Shown in pieces: positions 1 to 12,100 of a DNA stretch of 64,000 bases. This DNA is from Struthio camelus (Eukaryota > Chordata > Aves > Struthioniformes > Struthionidae). The notes beneath the pieces were generated by a model, which saw only the letters and a list, made by a program, of their open reading frames with translations, ran no database searches and was not told the origin of the DNA. The translations under genes and the position numbers were made by a program. The stretch's first letter is position 1. Each line of letters starts with the position of its first letter. The stretch covers positions 136,969,950 through 137,033,949 of the forward strand of contig NC_090943.1 in NCBI RefSeq assembly GCF_040807025.1, in the 5' to 3' direction.

Positions 1-3000
1 ATAGTGAATGAAGTAAAATGAATGCAGTTTAGTTTAACATATTGCAACACATCTGCTAAATTCAGTTTTTACTCTGAAGCATGACTGTACAAAAATAGTA
101 CTTCCTCCTTCATGGGTGGCTTCTTTTGTTTTAGAAATATAATTTTTTTTTTTTTTAAAGAGTTTGTATTAGTAGCTATTGCAGCTGTAAATGCAACCTT
201 AGTTACCAGCAGAACTGGTAACAGAATAAAGTCACGTTGTTGTAAATCAGCAACTTCATATGTCAGTGAGGACTTGAAAATTGTAGGTGTGATCCGGTAC
301 AAAGTGTGGCTGATCACTGAAAATCTACAAGTTGGCAAAAAAAAGAATAGAACAAAACTCAGCTCATGAAGCGCTTGGATATGTTTTCTTAAAGGAAAAG
401 GGGACTGAAGGACATGCAGGGGAAAAAAAATTGTTTAAAAGCAGTCTAAAAAAGTTTGACGGCCTGGATTCATTTTCTTACGACTAAAATAATTCTTCCA
501 TTTTTCAGATTCTTTGTCAGTTAATATCATTGCTCTTGTGAAATTAATTGCAAGCATGATTTATTATTGCTTTATTGCAAAGACTACTTCATTTTGCATA
601 CTCCTGAAGAGGTCCTAACTTTTTTTTCATGTGCCAGCAACTGAACATCTAAAATTGCAACAAGGAAAATGGATGTTTACCTGTGATTACTACTAATTTT
701 AATGGAATATTAAGATGCCTTTAATTCTTTGGCTTTCAAATCCCTCTCAAAAGACCAGTCCTCTGCCTTATGAAATACCTGCTTGCTTTATAGAAGACTC
801 ATAACAAAATAATAATAATAATAGTCCTACAGCATTGCAGCGTAACCTCTATCACTAGAATTTTTTTTAGACTGGGACAGACAAACATCTGTGAAGACAC
901 AGATATAGCAGGCACTGCCTCAAGCAAGGGGAGGGACTTGATCACCTCTTGAGATCCCTTCCAGTCCTCTCCTCTATCATTCTGTGACAACTGTCTCTCT
1001 GCTCTGGTCACAGAGGGGTGCGCCTTTATTTCCATGAGTGGAAGGAACGTGCAGTGCATTTTTTTGTGAGGAGTTTTCTACAGATCATTGCCTCTGCCCT
1101 GTTATAGTTGAAGTGCTGGTTGAATTCAGTTCTTTGTCTTACCAGGACTAGAGACAAGGAAGTCCAGCCTATTAGTGATAGTAGATCCAGGCATCAAATA
1201 TGCGAAAATATAAAATAGCTAAAACGCTTTTGTGAAAGTCTGGCTTACAGACTAAACCGTTCAAATGTCTTAGTGACGTTGGACAAAGCAAGTTGTACAG
1301 GTATTAATCTATTATACTTTATTTACATCATAAGGAGAACTGCTTGAATAAGAAATTTAACTACAGCTTCTGAATTCTCATCAATCTAAAAGTGAGGTTT
1401 CTCACATTTTAGAGTGTGTTTTTCGGTTTTATTTAAGAATGTAATACTACTGAAATCTGAAAAGAAGTTACAGTATATTCTCAATTACCTTTGAATATAT
1501 TCTGTTGTCAAAAAAATGTGATCTTGAATATTCAGATTCTTCACAAACTCAAATAGGCATTTTAACCTTTTCTTTCTGCTGAGGGTTAGTCAAGATTATA
1601 ATATCACATAGTCTTTTCTTAATGATGCAGAAAAACATTATAAAGCTTTCATTTTAGGCAGACTGTTTAAGGTTATAATTTCATAAATGTCCAAATGAAA
1701 AGTAGGTGAGAAGATGTTAGGAAAAAAAAGTGGATGAATGACTTGCTAAGCACTTTCCTCCTAAATTCCTGAAACATAAAGCAGCCTAGACAGTTCCATT
1801 CAGCAAAATCCGTGCCCCTGTAAAGTTTTGCCGTCCTTGAACTATTCAGAACTCTATCTACTTCGGTGCATACATCCTGCGTGGGCAGACTGAAAGGGCG
1901 GATAAAGGAGGCAGGTCATCCACACTTGGTATTACAGCTCACCTACCTCATTTCCATCTATGTGAATTCTGTCCACTTAGGCAGTTGCTACATACACACC
2001 CACTCAACTGCTTGCAATGGAAGAAATGCTATTATTACAATATTTAAGTGAAGTAATAGCTAGAGCAAGGCTGCCCAACTTCTTGACAGCCAGGACCTGA
2101 ATTGTATTACAATGTTTATTTTAGGATTTGATGGCAAATACACTTTATAATGCTGATAGTAATGCAAAATCACTCAGGGGCAATGGAGCCACTCTGTAGA
2201 CTACCAACTGGAGCGCTCTGAAGCTGAGACTTCAGTCCTGACTGTGAGCTATTGTATAAACGGTGCAAAGCTATGTACAGCCAAGGTGTTTAATCTAATA
2301 AGGCCATACTCAGAGTAGCAATCTGGAAGTGATGAGGCAAGTGGCCTGAAGGATTTTCTTCAAGAGGGAGGTGACCACGGTCACAGTGTCACGCTTTAGA
2401 AGGTCTCCTCCCTGAAGGGGGCAAAAGCTGCAATGTCTGCTCATAGAGTTGGAGACTGAATCTGGAAACAGCTGGCCAAGAATAATAGTTTTGAAGGGGA
2501 ACAAGAAGGGGATTGAGGCTTTAAAAAAGAAACGGGGAGACTTGAGTCATAAAGCAGCCTGGGCTCGCATGATCTTGCATTATGTAAGAGGGATGGCATA
2601 TACAGACAGAGTATCCCATCTGAACCAAAGAGCTCTCTTTCGAGCTAGGAATAAGGGCCTGCACGTCAAGCTGACCATTGCTGCTCAGGTCAACACCTTC
2701 AGCTTCAAGGCAAATGAACTGAGTTAGCGGCTAGACCACAAAATCTTAATCTCAAGCTATTTTCTGTTTTCCTCCAGGACAGGCTGAGCCCTCAGCCTTG
2801 GCAGAGTTTTGTTTGACTCCGCCCATTTTACATGGCCAGAAAGAGAATAGGATCTTCTATGCAATGCCCATTTTCTCCTGCCTGACCAGTGAAGTTCCTC
2901 ACTCCACCTACTGCTAACAATTTCAGTCCATCTAACAGCTTTCCAGGAATGGTATTGGAGGATGTTTCCTTCAGGATCTAAAGAAAAAGCAGTATCCTTT

Positions 3001-6000
3001 TCTTTATCTGCACCTTTTGCTTTATCTTCATCCGTGAAGCATCTCTTCCAGAAAACATAAAATAATTATTCTTTGTCTCAACTTCTACCTCTGCTGTGCT
3101 GGAGACTGCCTCGGAGACTGCCTGAAATCAGTTCCACAGCTGTGGTACAATCCAGACTCCATCTTTTAGCACCTAGAGATTGACATCTCTAGAACGTCAA
3201 TTTTGAAGGAAAAAAAATGGGTTCACATTCAGCTTGTCCAGATTTAAGACCTACAAGCAGCCCTCTCTTCCAATGACTCTACAACATTACTGGCTGCAAT
3301 GAGATACAGTTCTAAGGAGACACAAAGCCACCACGTGCTCCAAAGTGGGTCAATGGCAATTGCTAGCACTACCTAGGTCCTAGAAGACAAGAGGCAAGAC
3401 TGAGACACTTTTGTGAAACAGTAACAAGTAATTGGTAATTTTCAGATGAAACTTTCCAATCTTCAAAACCAAACTCAATCAAACTTAATCATCTGTTCCA
3501 CTTTCTGCTGGAAGCATATCCAGCGAAAGTAAGTCAGCTCTGACAGCAGCTCATCTCCAGTGTTGTACAAGCAACACAGGACTGGGACCCCCAACCTTCT
3601 ATAATCTATTTGTTTGTTTCAGCTCACAAATAGTAACAAAAACTCTGTAACTTCTATTGAAAACAGCTTCAGAACCCCACTCTTTTTCTTTTTCCTGCTA
3701 GAAAACTTATCTGAATATAAAACTTGTAGACTGATCATTAGTATGTGTTTATTCTGTGCTTCAGTTGACCTGAATTACTTTCTACCTACTTACCCCCCAA
3801 ACTATTTAAAGGCAACAATTATATCCTGTTTGAAATTTAATTTTAGTAGGCCAAAAAAAAAGTCAAGTGGCTCTGTCTTTTCTCCTAAGACAAGTTTCTA
3901 TATTCCTGTCATCCTTTGGGCTCTTCTCACTACTTGTTTCAATTTAAATTAATCTTTATAAACAAGAGGGAATTAGAATTAAATACAGTATTTCAGAGCA
4001 GATCTCAGTAATGCCTTCTACACTTCACTAATCCTTCCGGAAGTTCTTGTCAAATAAACCCTAAGGTTACACTTATCTTTTTCATGGTCTCATCCAATTG
4101 GCAGCTCTGCCGCTCCGTAATTTGTGGAGTCCAGTCTTGTCTTAATCTGTGTCCAACTGATAAGTTTCAAACTTACGGCATACATCATTGTACTTTAAAC
4201 TATGGCATTTCCAGCAGTTATTCCTAAAACAACTATTTCTACTATTTAATTCTCAAGATCATTCTTCTTCCCATAGACTGCTACAGTTCTTGCTTGTATT
4301 AACAACGTCTCCAAAACTTGTTCACAAGCAAATGTCACTAGTGCACTCCTTTTGTACTGTTGAAATCACTTAATCTTTTAATTTGTGAGACTTATTCATG
4401 AGGAACACCATCTCTAACACCTTCTTTCAGCACAACATGTTTAGCCATTTTCTATGCAAATTAAAAACATTCAGTTTGCTAAGAGATCATGTATGAAAAA
4501 CGTTACTGAATTCAAATAGATGACACGTTATTTTCCTTTCTCTTTCAGCAAAAATTATTTTGTCAAAAAAAGATCAGTTTAGCCTGGCAGGATTTACAAT
4601 TACAGAATGAAACATGAGTTTTACTATTTTTCTCCACATCTTGAATTATTATTTTCTTAATATACGTTGGCCTGAAACATAGTTCTCTTGTATTTTTACA
4701 TATAGGTGCTATATTTGCTATACGTCACCTATCTGATAATCTTAACTTCATAAAGCTACTAAAAAGTCCTTACTATTGGGCCTGTAAGTCCATTTTTCTA
4801 GACACTGTTCTGGTATAGACTGAGAAAACTACCTGGTTCTATCCTACTTATAATTTGTCTACATTGGCTTTTGCTTCCACCTTTGTAATTTCTACTCCTT
4901 CATCATTATTATTAATCTGCCTATGCCCTGTTTCATTGCCTTATTGAAAATTAGAGCAAAATACTTTTTCGCCTGTATTCATTCTTAATTAGTCTTACCT
5001 TCATTAGTTTCTTCCTTTGTTTTTATCTGAAGGTAAAAAAATCTTGACTGTTTTTTTCCCCATTGTTTAACATATCCTCCTACTTTCCAAGACACAGCTT
5101 ATTTTACCAGCAACTTCGTTTTTATCTAATTCTCTTAAGATCTTTATACTCATGGTAATACACACTGTACACCAGATATTTCTGCAATTATTGTGGAACC
5201 TTCTTTCTAATATTTTTGCCCCTTATTTGATCTAAAAATTCCAGACTCTGGATATCTTGCATCTCTTTAACTTCAATACATCTCAGACAGGTTCTCCTCA
5301 CATCCTGAGATTCAAATTCCTCAATTTTAATTTTGTGTAATGTTAAAAATTCATCAGAGTAGTATTATCCATCATTACAAATTTTCATTCACATCCAAAT
5401 CTGCTGCTGGACGCCCATACCAGATTCCAAAAACCACTCTGGAAAAGCCTCATACAACTTTTCTTCAAGGTGATTGTAAAGAAAATAAGGAAAAGCAAAG
5501 ATAACAATGCAATTCCTCAACTATGCAACTATGCTATCCAATAATCTTTATTCCAATTATATTTTATGAACAATGAAAGATTCTTCAATATCAATGTTGT
5601 CATGACTGCTATTTCACTTTAAGTAGTAGTTTTAGTTCCTTCATTTCTACCTAGATTCTTTGACTGATTGTATACAAATAGTGTTACCTTGATTTGGTGT
5701 TGGCCAGTGAGCACGATGTACAATCCCTTTTCTATCTGCAGTGACCACATAAATCTGCTTTTGCTATATTTTAAATACTTTATTCCTGCATTCTATTAAT
5801 TTCTCTACCAGCAAATATACTTATCCAATGATTTTGCTACTTCACACTAGGGGAGAAATACTTAGCGTCTCCTAAATGTCTTCCTTCACTAGAAAAGCTG
5901 TTACTGAACAAGTTAATCTTGACTCATAAAAGCGAGAAGTCAGCAGAAGAGCCTACCACCGGAATCCAGATCCCAGGTTTGTGACCGCTCTCCCCAAGCT

Positions 6001-7400
6001 ACAGCTACAGCATTACCTATGTGCAGGAAGAGATGGGCTGCAGCCCTACCCTTCTATCTCATGGGACCCAGGCAAGGGCAGCAGCTCAGCTCTGTTCTGG
6101 GATGAGCATGGACATAAGAGGGATGCTCAGGTTGGAGCAGGGCTTCTTACTCTATGCATCGTCTGAGGAACAGGGGACGCCTATTTACTTGTATCAGCGG
6201 CATCAAAATACGCTCAGTGTTTGGAGGGAAAGTCTGGTGAAGAATCCTCTTTAGGAATAAGCCCTACTGGACAATCATTTGAAATTTTCCTTACAGTATC
6301 ATTGACTATGCTTGCTTAATTCCCTGAGCATCTGCAAGTTTGGAGCAATCGTTCCTGAAGCACTATGGCAGCATCACGCTGTGAACAAGAGTTGGTAGTC
6401 CTGTCTAGCTTCCCTCAGGACCCATTTCAGTCTGAAATCAACATGCTGTGCCCTGGAAGAGACAAACTCCAGATGCACTCTTAAAGGCCTTTTAATCCTT
6501 AAAAGGCTGTCTCTAAGCATATGCAGATTTTTCTTCCGGTGTTCACTTGGGAAATTCCTCTCCTCTTCATTTGCAAATCATTCTTATCCCATTCTTGTTC
6601 AGTATCAAATCAAATGGATAAAATTCTATCACTTATCTTAAATAGGCCAGATTAATTCTTTTCTGAACTTAAAAATCTGTACCTACTGGTCTTATCCAGC
6701 CAAATAGGACATCTCTAATATTAGCTGTGTGCTGACTAATAGTAAAACATACGGGTATGTTTCAGGTTTCCTCTGTTTAATTTAGCCTTCTATTTAATTG
6801 TAGCCTTAGCGTGACATCGTGTTTTTCTAAGCCTTTTATTAAGAATCTTTCCTTCTCAATAGCCAAGCCCCTGTCTGCAAGTCTCCTTCAACAAGGTAAA
6901 ACGCGAACCGACAGTGGAGGCACGTCACTGGAAGACGTCTTTCCCCCGGGCACAGAGCGGATACTCATTGCTTACGACCAGTGGCGCAGTCCTCAGGGTA
7001 ATCGTACAAATACTGAACCCTGTCCCCTGCAGCCGTTTTAAACCCCATCTACCTGTAGCACATAGCTGCTGAGCCGCCCGTGATTTCCTAGAGGTCGCGT
7101 AGGCAGCCCTGCCTCATCACTCCAGGCTAAGCCATAGACTTCCCCTCCGTCTTCAGCTACAGCGAAACGGGCCGTGTGCCCTCAAGCCTGCTGTTCCCGC
7201 GCCACAACCTCCTTGCAGGCTCCTTCTTAGGAAACTCCCTCTTGAACACCCAGCAGCTACAGCGAGTTTTACCCAGCGGGTGGGAGGCTTCCCGCTGCCC
7301 GCCGGCAGCGCCCCGCCGCTGGGCACGGCGAGACCTGCGAGCGCGGGGCAGCGGCCGTTAGCGGGGCAGCGGCCGTTAACCGGTCACCTGGGGGGGAGGG
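1..7400. other. intergenic stretch with no recognised gene
   Basis: This AT-rich stretch has only short open frames (up to about 112 codons) with no recognisable domain, no matching splice structure and biased, low-complexity translations. The one repeat I recognise is a CR1 3'-end scrap near 900-990. I looked on the - strand for the gene that lies head-to-head with TMEM68 in mammals (TGS1) and recognised none of its exons. Short or non-coding exons could be missed by eye. Confidence 0.6.
900..990 (+). mobile_element. CR1 LINE 3'-end fragment
   Basis: The stretch follows the CR1 3' terminal consensus in sense orientation: a 'gggacttgatcacctctt' block, then 'gatcccttccag', ending in a 'tctatcattctgtga' tail that resembles the CR1 terminal octamer. 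It is short, degenerate and 5'-truncated, as most CR1 insertions are. The boundaries are approximate. Confidence 0.7.
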
Positions 7401-7429
7401 GGGCGGGGCAGGGCGCAGGGGAGAGGGCA

Positions 7430-8540
7430 GAAGGGGTCCGGGGAGACGGCAAAGGGGTACTGAGGAGATGGCAGGGGGCTGAGGCGATGCGGGGGACTGA
7501 GGAGAAAGCAGAGGGGAACTGAGGAGACGACGGAGGGACTGAGGAGACGACAGGGGTACCGAGGTGAGGGCAGAAGGGGAATGAGGAGAGGGCAGAGGGG
7601 CTGAGGAGACGGCGGGGGGGGGGACTGAGGAGACGGCGGGGGGGGGACTGAGGAGACGGCGGGGGGGGACTGAGGAGACGGCGGGGGGGGGGACTGAGGA
7701 GACGGCGGGGGGGGGGACTGAGGAGACGGCGGGGGGGGGGACTGAGGAGACGGCGGGGGGGGGGACTGAGGAGACGGCGGGGGTACCGAGGTGAGGGCAG
7801 AAGGGGAATGAGGAGAGGGCAGAGGGGCTGAGGAGACGGCGGGGGGGGGACTGAGGAGACGGCGGGGGTACTGAGGTGAGGGCAGAAGGGGAATGAGGAG
7901 AGGGTAGAGGGGCTGAGGAGACGGCGGGGGTACCGAGGTGAGGGCAGAAGGGGAATGAGGAGAGGGCAGAGGGGCTGAGGAGACGGCGGGGGGGGGGGGA
8001 CTGAGGAGACGGCGGGGGGGGGGACTGAGGAGACGGAGGGGGGGGACTGAGGAGACGGAGGGGGGGGGACTGAGGAGACGGCGGGGGGGGGGACTGAGGA
8101 GACGGCGGGGGGGGGGACTGAGGAGACGGCGGGGGTACCGAGGTGAGGGCAGAAGGGGAATGAGGAGAGGGTAGAGGGGCTGAGGAGGGGACAGAGGGGC
8201 TGAGGAGACGACGGGGGGGGGGACTGAGGAGACGACGGGGGTACCGAGGTGAGGGCAGAAGGGGAAAGAGGAGAGCGCAGAGGGGCTGAGGAGACGACGG
8301 GAGGACTACAGGAGATGACGGGGGGACTGAGGAGAGGGCAGAGGGGCTGAGGAGAGGGCGGGGTGAGGGACTGAGGAGGCGACGGGGGTACCGAGGGAGG
8401 GGAGGGCAGAAGGGGAATGAGGAGGGGGCGGGGGGACTGAGGAGGGGGCTGAGGAGAGGGCAGAGGCGGACTGAGGCGATGGGGGGGACTGAAGAGACGA
8501 CGGCGGGAGTGAGGAGAGGGCAGAGCGCACTAAGGAGGGG
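7430..8540. repeat. G-rich minisatellite upstream of promoter 1
   Basis: A roughly 22-27 bp unit, core 'gactgaggagacggcggggg', repeats for about 1.1 kb. The length of the G run varies from unit to unit. A longer block beginning 'ggtaccgaggtgagggcag' recurs at about 7555, 7781, 7866, 7931, 8131, 8241 and 8388, so there is a second, higher-order periodicity. The + strand carries many runs of five to eleven G, which makes G-quadruplex formation plausible (inference). The array ends directly at the CpG island of the first TMEM68 copy. Open frames across it are repeat artefacts. Confidence 0.95.
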
Positions 8541-9150
8541 GCGGGGAGCGACGCTGTTGGGGGCTCCGCGCCCTCCCCCTGCGCCTTGCCTGCCGGTCCC
8601 TGGCAGCGGGAAGCGGCGCCTTCATCTAGCGGCGCCGGGCGGGGCTACCAGGGCCCGTCCCGGGATCTTTATCTCTGAATTAAAAATGGAGATGTGGGCG
8701 CGGAACCCACTTGGGCTGCCCAAGGCCTGCCCCGCCTCCTCGGACCTTCACGCGGGGGCGGCGGCGCTCTTATCCCGGCACCGGGCCCGAACAGCGCGGT
8801 ACTTTTTTACTGCTGCCACCGTTGCGCGCAGGTGAGAGAGGCTGCGGGAACCTGTGAGCGCCTTCCCCCGTCCCGCCCCGTGGCGGGAGAGGGGGCTGTT
8901 GTGGCCGTGAAGCGGGGGAGCTGGGGCTGGGGCCGGGGCTCGGCGCACCGAGGGGAGCGAGCAGCCTCCGCTGCCGAGCGCGCAGGTTTTGCCACGCTTT
9001 GGTCCTCCGGTAGCGCGGGGGGCGGGGGGGGCGGGAGGAAAGGCAAGGCGCCTGCTTGCCCCCGCGGGAGCTCAGACGAGGAAGATTTGCTTCTTCCCTT
9101 TTGTGGGCGAGAGCCGGAGCATCCCCGTGGGTGGAGTGAGAAGCTCGATG
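8540..9150 (+). promoter_or_regulatory. CpG-island promoter of TMEM68 copy 1 (predicted)
   Basis: GC content and CpG density rise sharply against the AT-rich flanks, with many CG dinucleotides and Sp1-like GGGCGG boxes. A good 5' splice site (cag|gtgaga) inside it at 8831/8832 points to transcription to the right, toward the coding exons that start at 15 kb. I see no convincing TATA box, which is normal for a housekeeping-type CpG-island promoter. The exact transcription start cannot be read from the sequence. A divergent start on the - strand is possible but unsupported. Confidence 0.6.
8760..8831 (+). other. probable non-coding first exon of TMEM68 copy 1
   Basis: The 3' end is set by the donor cag|gtgaga, donor GT at 8832-8833. 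The 5' end is only a guess, because the transcription start is unknown. The next exon begins just three bases before the start codon, so a separate 5'UTR exon is required. Copy 2 has the same arrangement (donor at 31029/31030 inside its own CpG island), which supports the call. Confidence 0.45.
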
Positions 9151-12100
9151 GCAGGCGTTTCGAGAGCTGCCCTCCGCTCTGTATGGACGAAACAGCTTAT
9201 TTTTACTGCAAGGAGTCGGATGCGTTGAAACTGCAGTACCTGTGCGCGGGCTGGGCGTGCGCGATGATCCCTTGTCAGCGATCCCAAAAAGCAGAAATTA
9301 AGGAAAAATCGCGAGTTTTCTCACCAATAACGTTTCTAGGTGAACAAAAGGAGGAAATGCAGCTGTGTGGCACTTACTATGTTCTACTTGTGCCTCAGCA
9401 TATTATAGGCATGACCAAATAGCGATAGGATACAGATCCTACTGTTCATATGCAATCTTCCAGCTCATATCTATCAAATTTCTGGAAACTAAACCTCAGC
9501 ATTGCTACCTGACCAGTGATAGTTCTTAATTTGCGTGTGTTGAATCAAACTTGAATGAAAATTTAGTAATAATCATACTTGCTGAGGAAGTAAGAGCATA
9601 ATTGGGAAAAAAACAGTCTAGATTAGATAGCCTTGGTGTGTGGGAAAGATAGAATATGCACTGAAAGTAGCAGGACTGTGCACTTTACAGGACTGCTTGC
9701 AGAGCAATACTTTTTACTTCAGGGGGATATGCCTTTCAGTTTTGGGGTGGATGATAATACATGTAGGTAGGAAAAGCTGTGGAAACATAGAAGCATCTGT
9801 GGATATACGTAGGCAAGAACTATGAAGTGGCTATACGAGGACAGCAGAAGAGTCATATTTTGTGGAAGTGCTATAAAATATTCTGGAAAACACAAAACTG
9901 GAATTTCATTTACATTGTTAGTAATATATAGATAATAAAGGAGGAGATATAAAAAAGCTGTCTGGACGTGGTCCAGGGCAATGTGCTGTAGGTGATCCTG
10001 TTTGAGCAGCGGGGTTGGACTAGATGATCTCCAGAGGTCCCTTCCAACCTCAACCATTCTATGATGATGTAATTCTAAAATGTCATGTGATATATGTGTA
10101 TATATAAAGGAAACATAACATTTTTAACGAGGTGTGCACTGTGTGCACACAAAATTGTGCTGACCTACCCCAAGTCACACATGTATGAAAGCGCATTTTT
10201 CTGTTAGCTAGTCAGGCATTGCTTAGGCTCCAGTCTGCCAGTGTAGATATGAAAGGTCTTTGCAGTCATAATATTTTGGAATTATAAACATCATAACTTG
10301 TAGTGGGTGTGGACTGAATATGAAGTTGTCTTCTTGTGCTTAAATATTGTAGCTCCTTGGCCATTTAGACATCAGCAAAAGAGTTGCTATTACTTAAGAG
10401 AGGGGAAAAATCTGAATCATATCACCAAAATCTTGCTATTTGGTAGACATTCTTTTGCTATATTTTTGTGTTTTCCTCTTGCAAAACTGGTAGGAAGGCT
10501 TGAATAAGTCCTTGTCCGAGTCCCGCTTAGAAGACAGGTAATATGTGGAGTTGCAGCTGCCATCTTATTTCCCTTATGAAACAGAGCACTTGAGGCTGAC
10601 AGAAGAGAAAGTAAGAGCATGCCACAAGAAAGCAGATATCACAGAATTCTATATAGGAAAGTCTTCATCTACTTAATACTACTGTTCCTTCTATGCTCTG
10701 CTAAACTTTTTGCCAGGAACAAACAGCTGATCAGCAAGACTAATGCTACCTACACTTCAGTCAAAGCTGAAAGCTGACTGCAAGGTTTCAGTTTTGTTGC
10801 CATGGGTGTCTTGTGATGGTTTTGTTGTTGCTCTTCCGTTTCCTGGGATTATAATAGCAACTGATGAGATTATCCTTATTAACAAGTGCAGCAAGATCTC
10901 AGGATCTGAATGATTGTAATGGAAGAGTCTTTTGTTGGAAGGGGAGCTCGCCTTTACATAGGAAGAAATTAGTTCTCTCTGTGACATCACCTGTAATTTT
11001 ACAGTGTAGCTACTGCTATTACTCTGGAATTTGATATACTTTATAGGCGAAGCCAAAACAAACATCTTGGATGTCAACATAGATGTTGTTCCCTAGAAGA
11101 AAATGAAATCATTCAGAATAGTAAGACTTCAAGTCCATTGTTAGATGAGATAAGAAAAATATAGACAGTTGAAAAAATATTTGTTCACAAAACACTATAC
11201 CCATCTGTTAATCTTTTCTAGGATGTTCACTGTTGAAGAATATGGGAGATGTTTTTGACTCATATTTGATAGGAGAGAAATATCTCCTTAAAATTCCAAG
11301 ACTTGGGGCAAAACAGAACAGTTACGAGCAGATATGTTGCAGTTAATACTCTTATATTTCCATTCAATGCATAATCAAGCAGATCTTTAGTAAGAGCTTT
11401 ACAATAGGCACTCAAATAGTTATGTAATAAATTCTCTGTACAGTGTTTGGTAAAAAGCGTGCCACAAAATTATGTTTGTGGTCTCAGCAAGATGCTGGGG
11501 AGAGCTAGGCAGTAAACCATGTCAGAGAGAGACGTCCTATCCTGTACTAGTCCTTTGATGTTATGCTGACAGTTGCAGAGAGATACATTTACCACCTCGG
11601 GCTCAAATCATACAGTCCAAAAGCTGATCAGGGTTCATCCTTTTTTTTGAAATGTTGTAGGTAGTATTCAACAGAAGTATTGGGCAACTCTAACCGAGCT
11701 GAGCATCCTAACTGCCAGTAAGATCCATGCTCATCCTAACTTTTTATCATTCCGTCAATCATTTATTCTTTCCGTTCTGGCTTGGATTTAATTGGAATGA
11801 TGTAGAGTTAGCTTGCATCCCACCCACCCACTTAGTTAGCTGATGCAGAGTTAACTCACTCCATGTGTACTGAACTGTTTGCACACGTCCTTAGTCAAAT
11901 CAGTACTGTTAATATCCCTTTTGTAGGTTTTAAAGGATACTTTTGTACAATTAAGTCACTGAATTTCTTTCTTCTAGAGCTTTTTTTGGAGGGGGGGTCT
12001 ACACTCAAAATCGGAAATGAATAAGTAACTGATGTTCTTTTATCCTGTGGTTAGTGAGCAAACAAGGTTAAATGTAGCATTTTCCATCCAAAAGACAGTT

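Noticed and set aside
2449-2727. A 92-codon basic frame near 2.5 kb, considered as a mobile-element or gene remnant
   Set aside because: I recognised no family, and the surrounding sequence shows no splice sites or repeat ends that would support it.
3614-3952. A 112-codon Phe/Leu/Ser-rich frame in the left flank
   Set aside because: Translation of AT-rich and T-rich DNA with no recognised domain or conserved exon structure.
8694-9422. A 242-codon open frame through the first CpG island
   Set aside because: High GC depletes stop codons. The frame reads through a good splice donor at 8831 and shows no domain.
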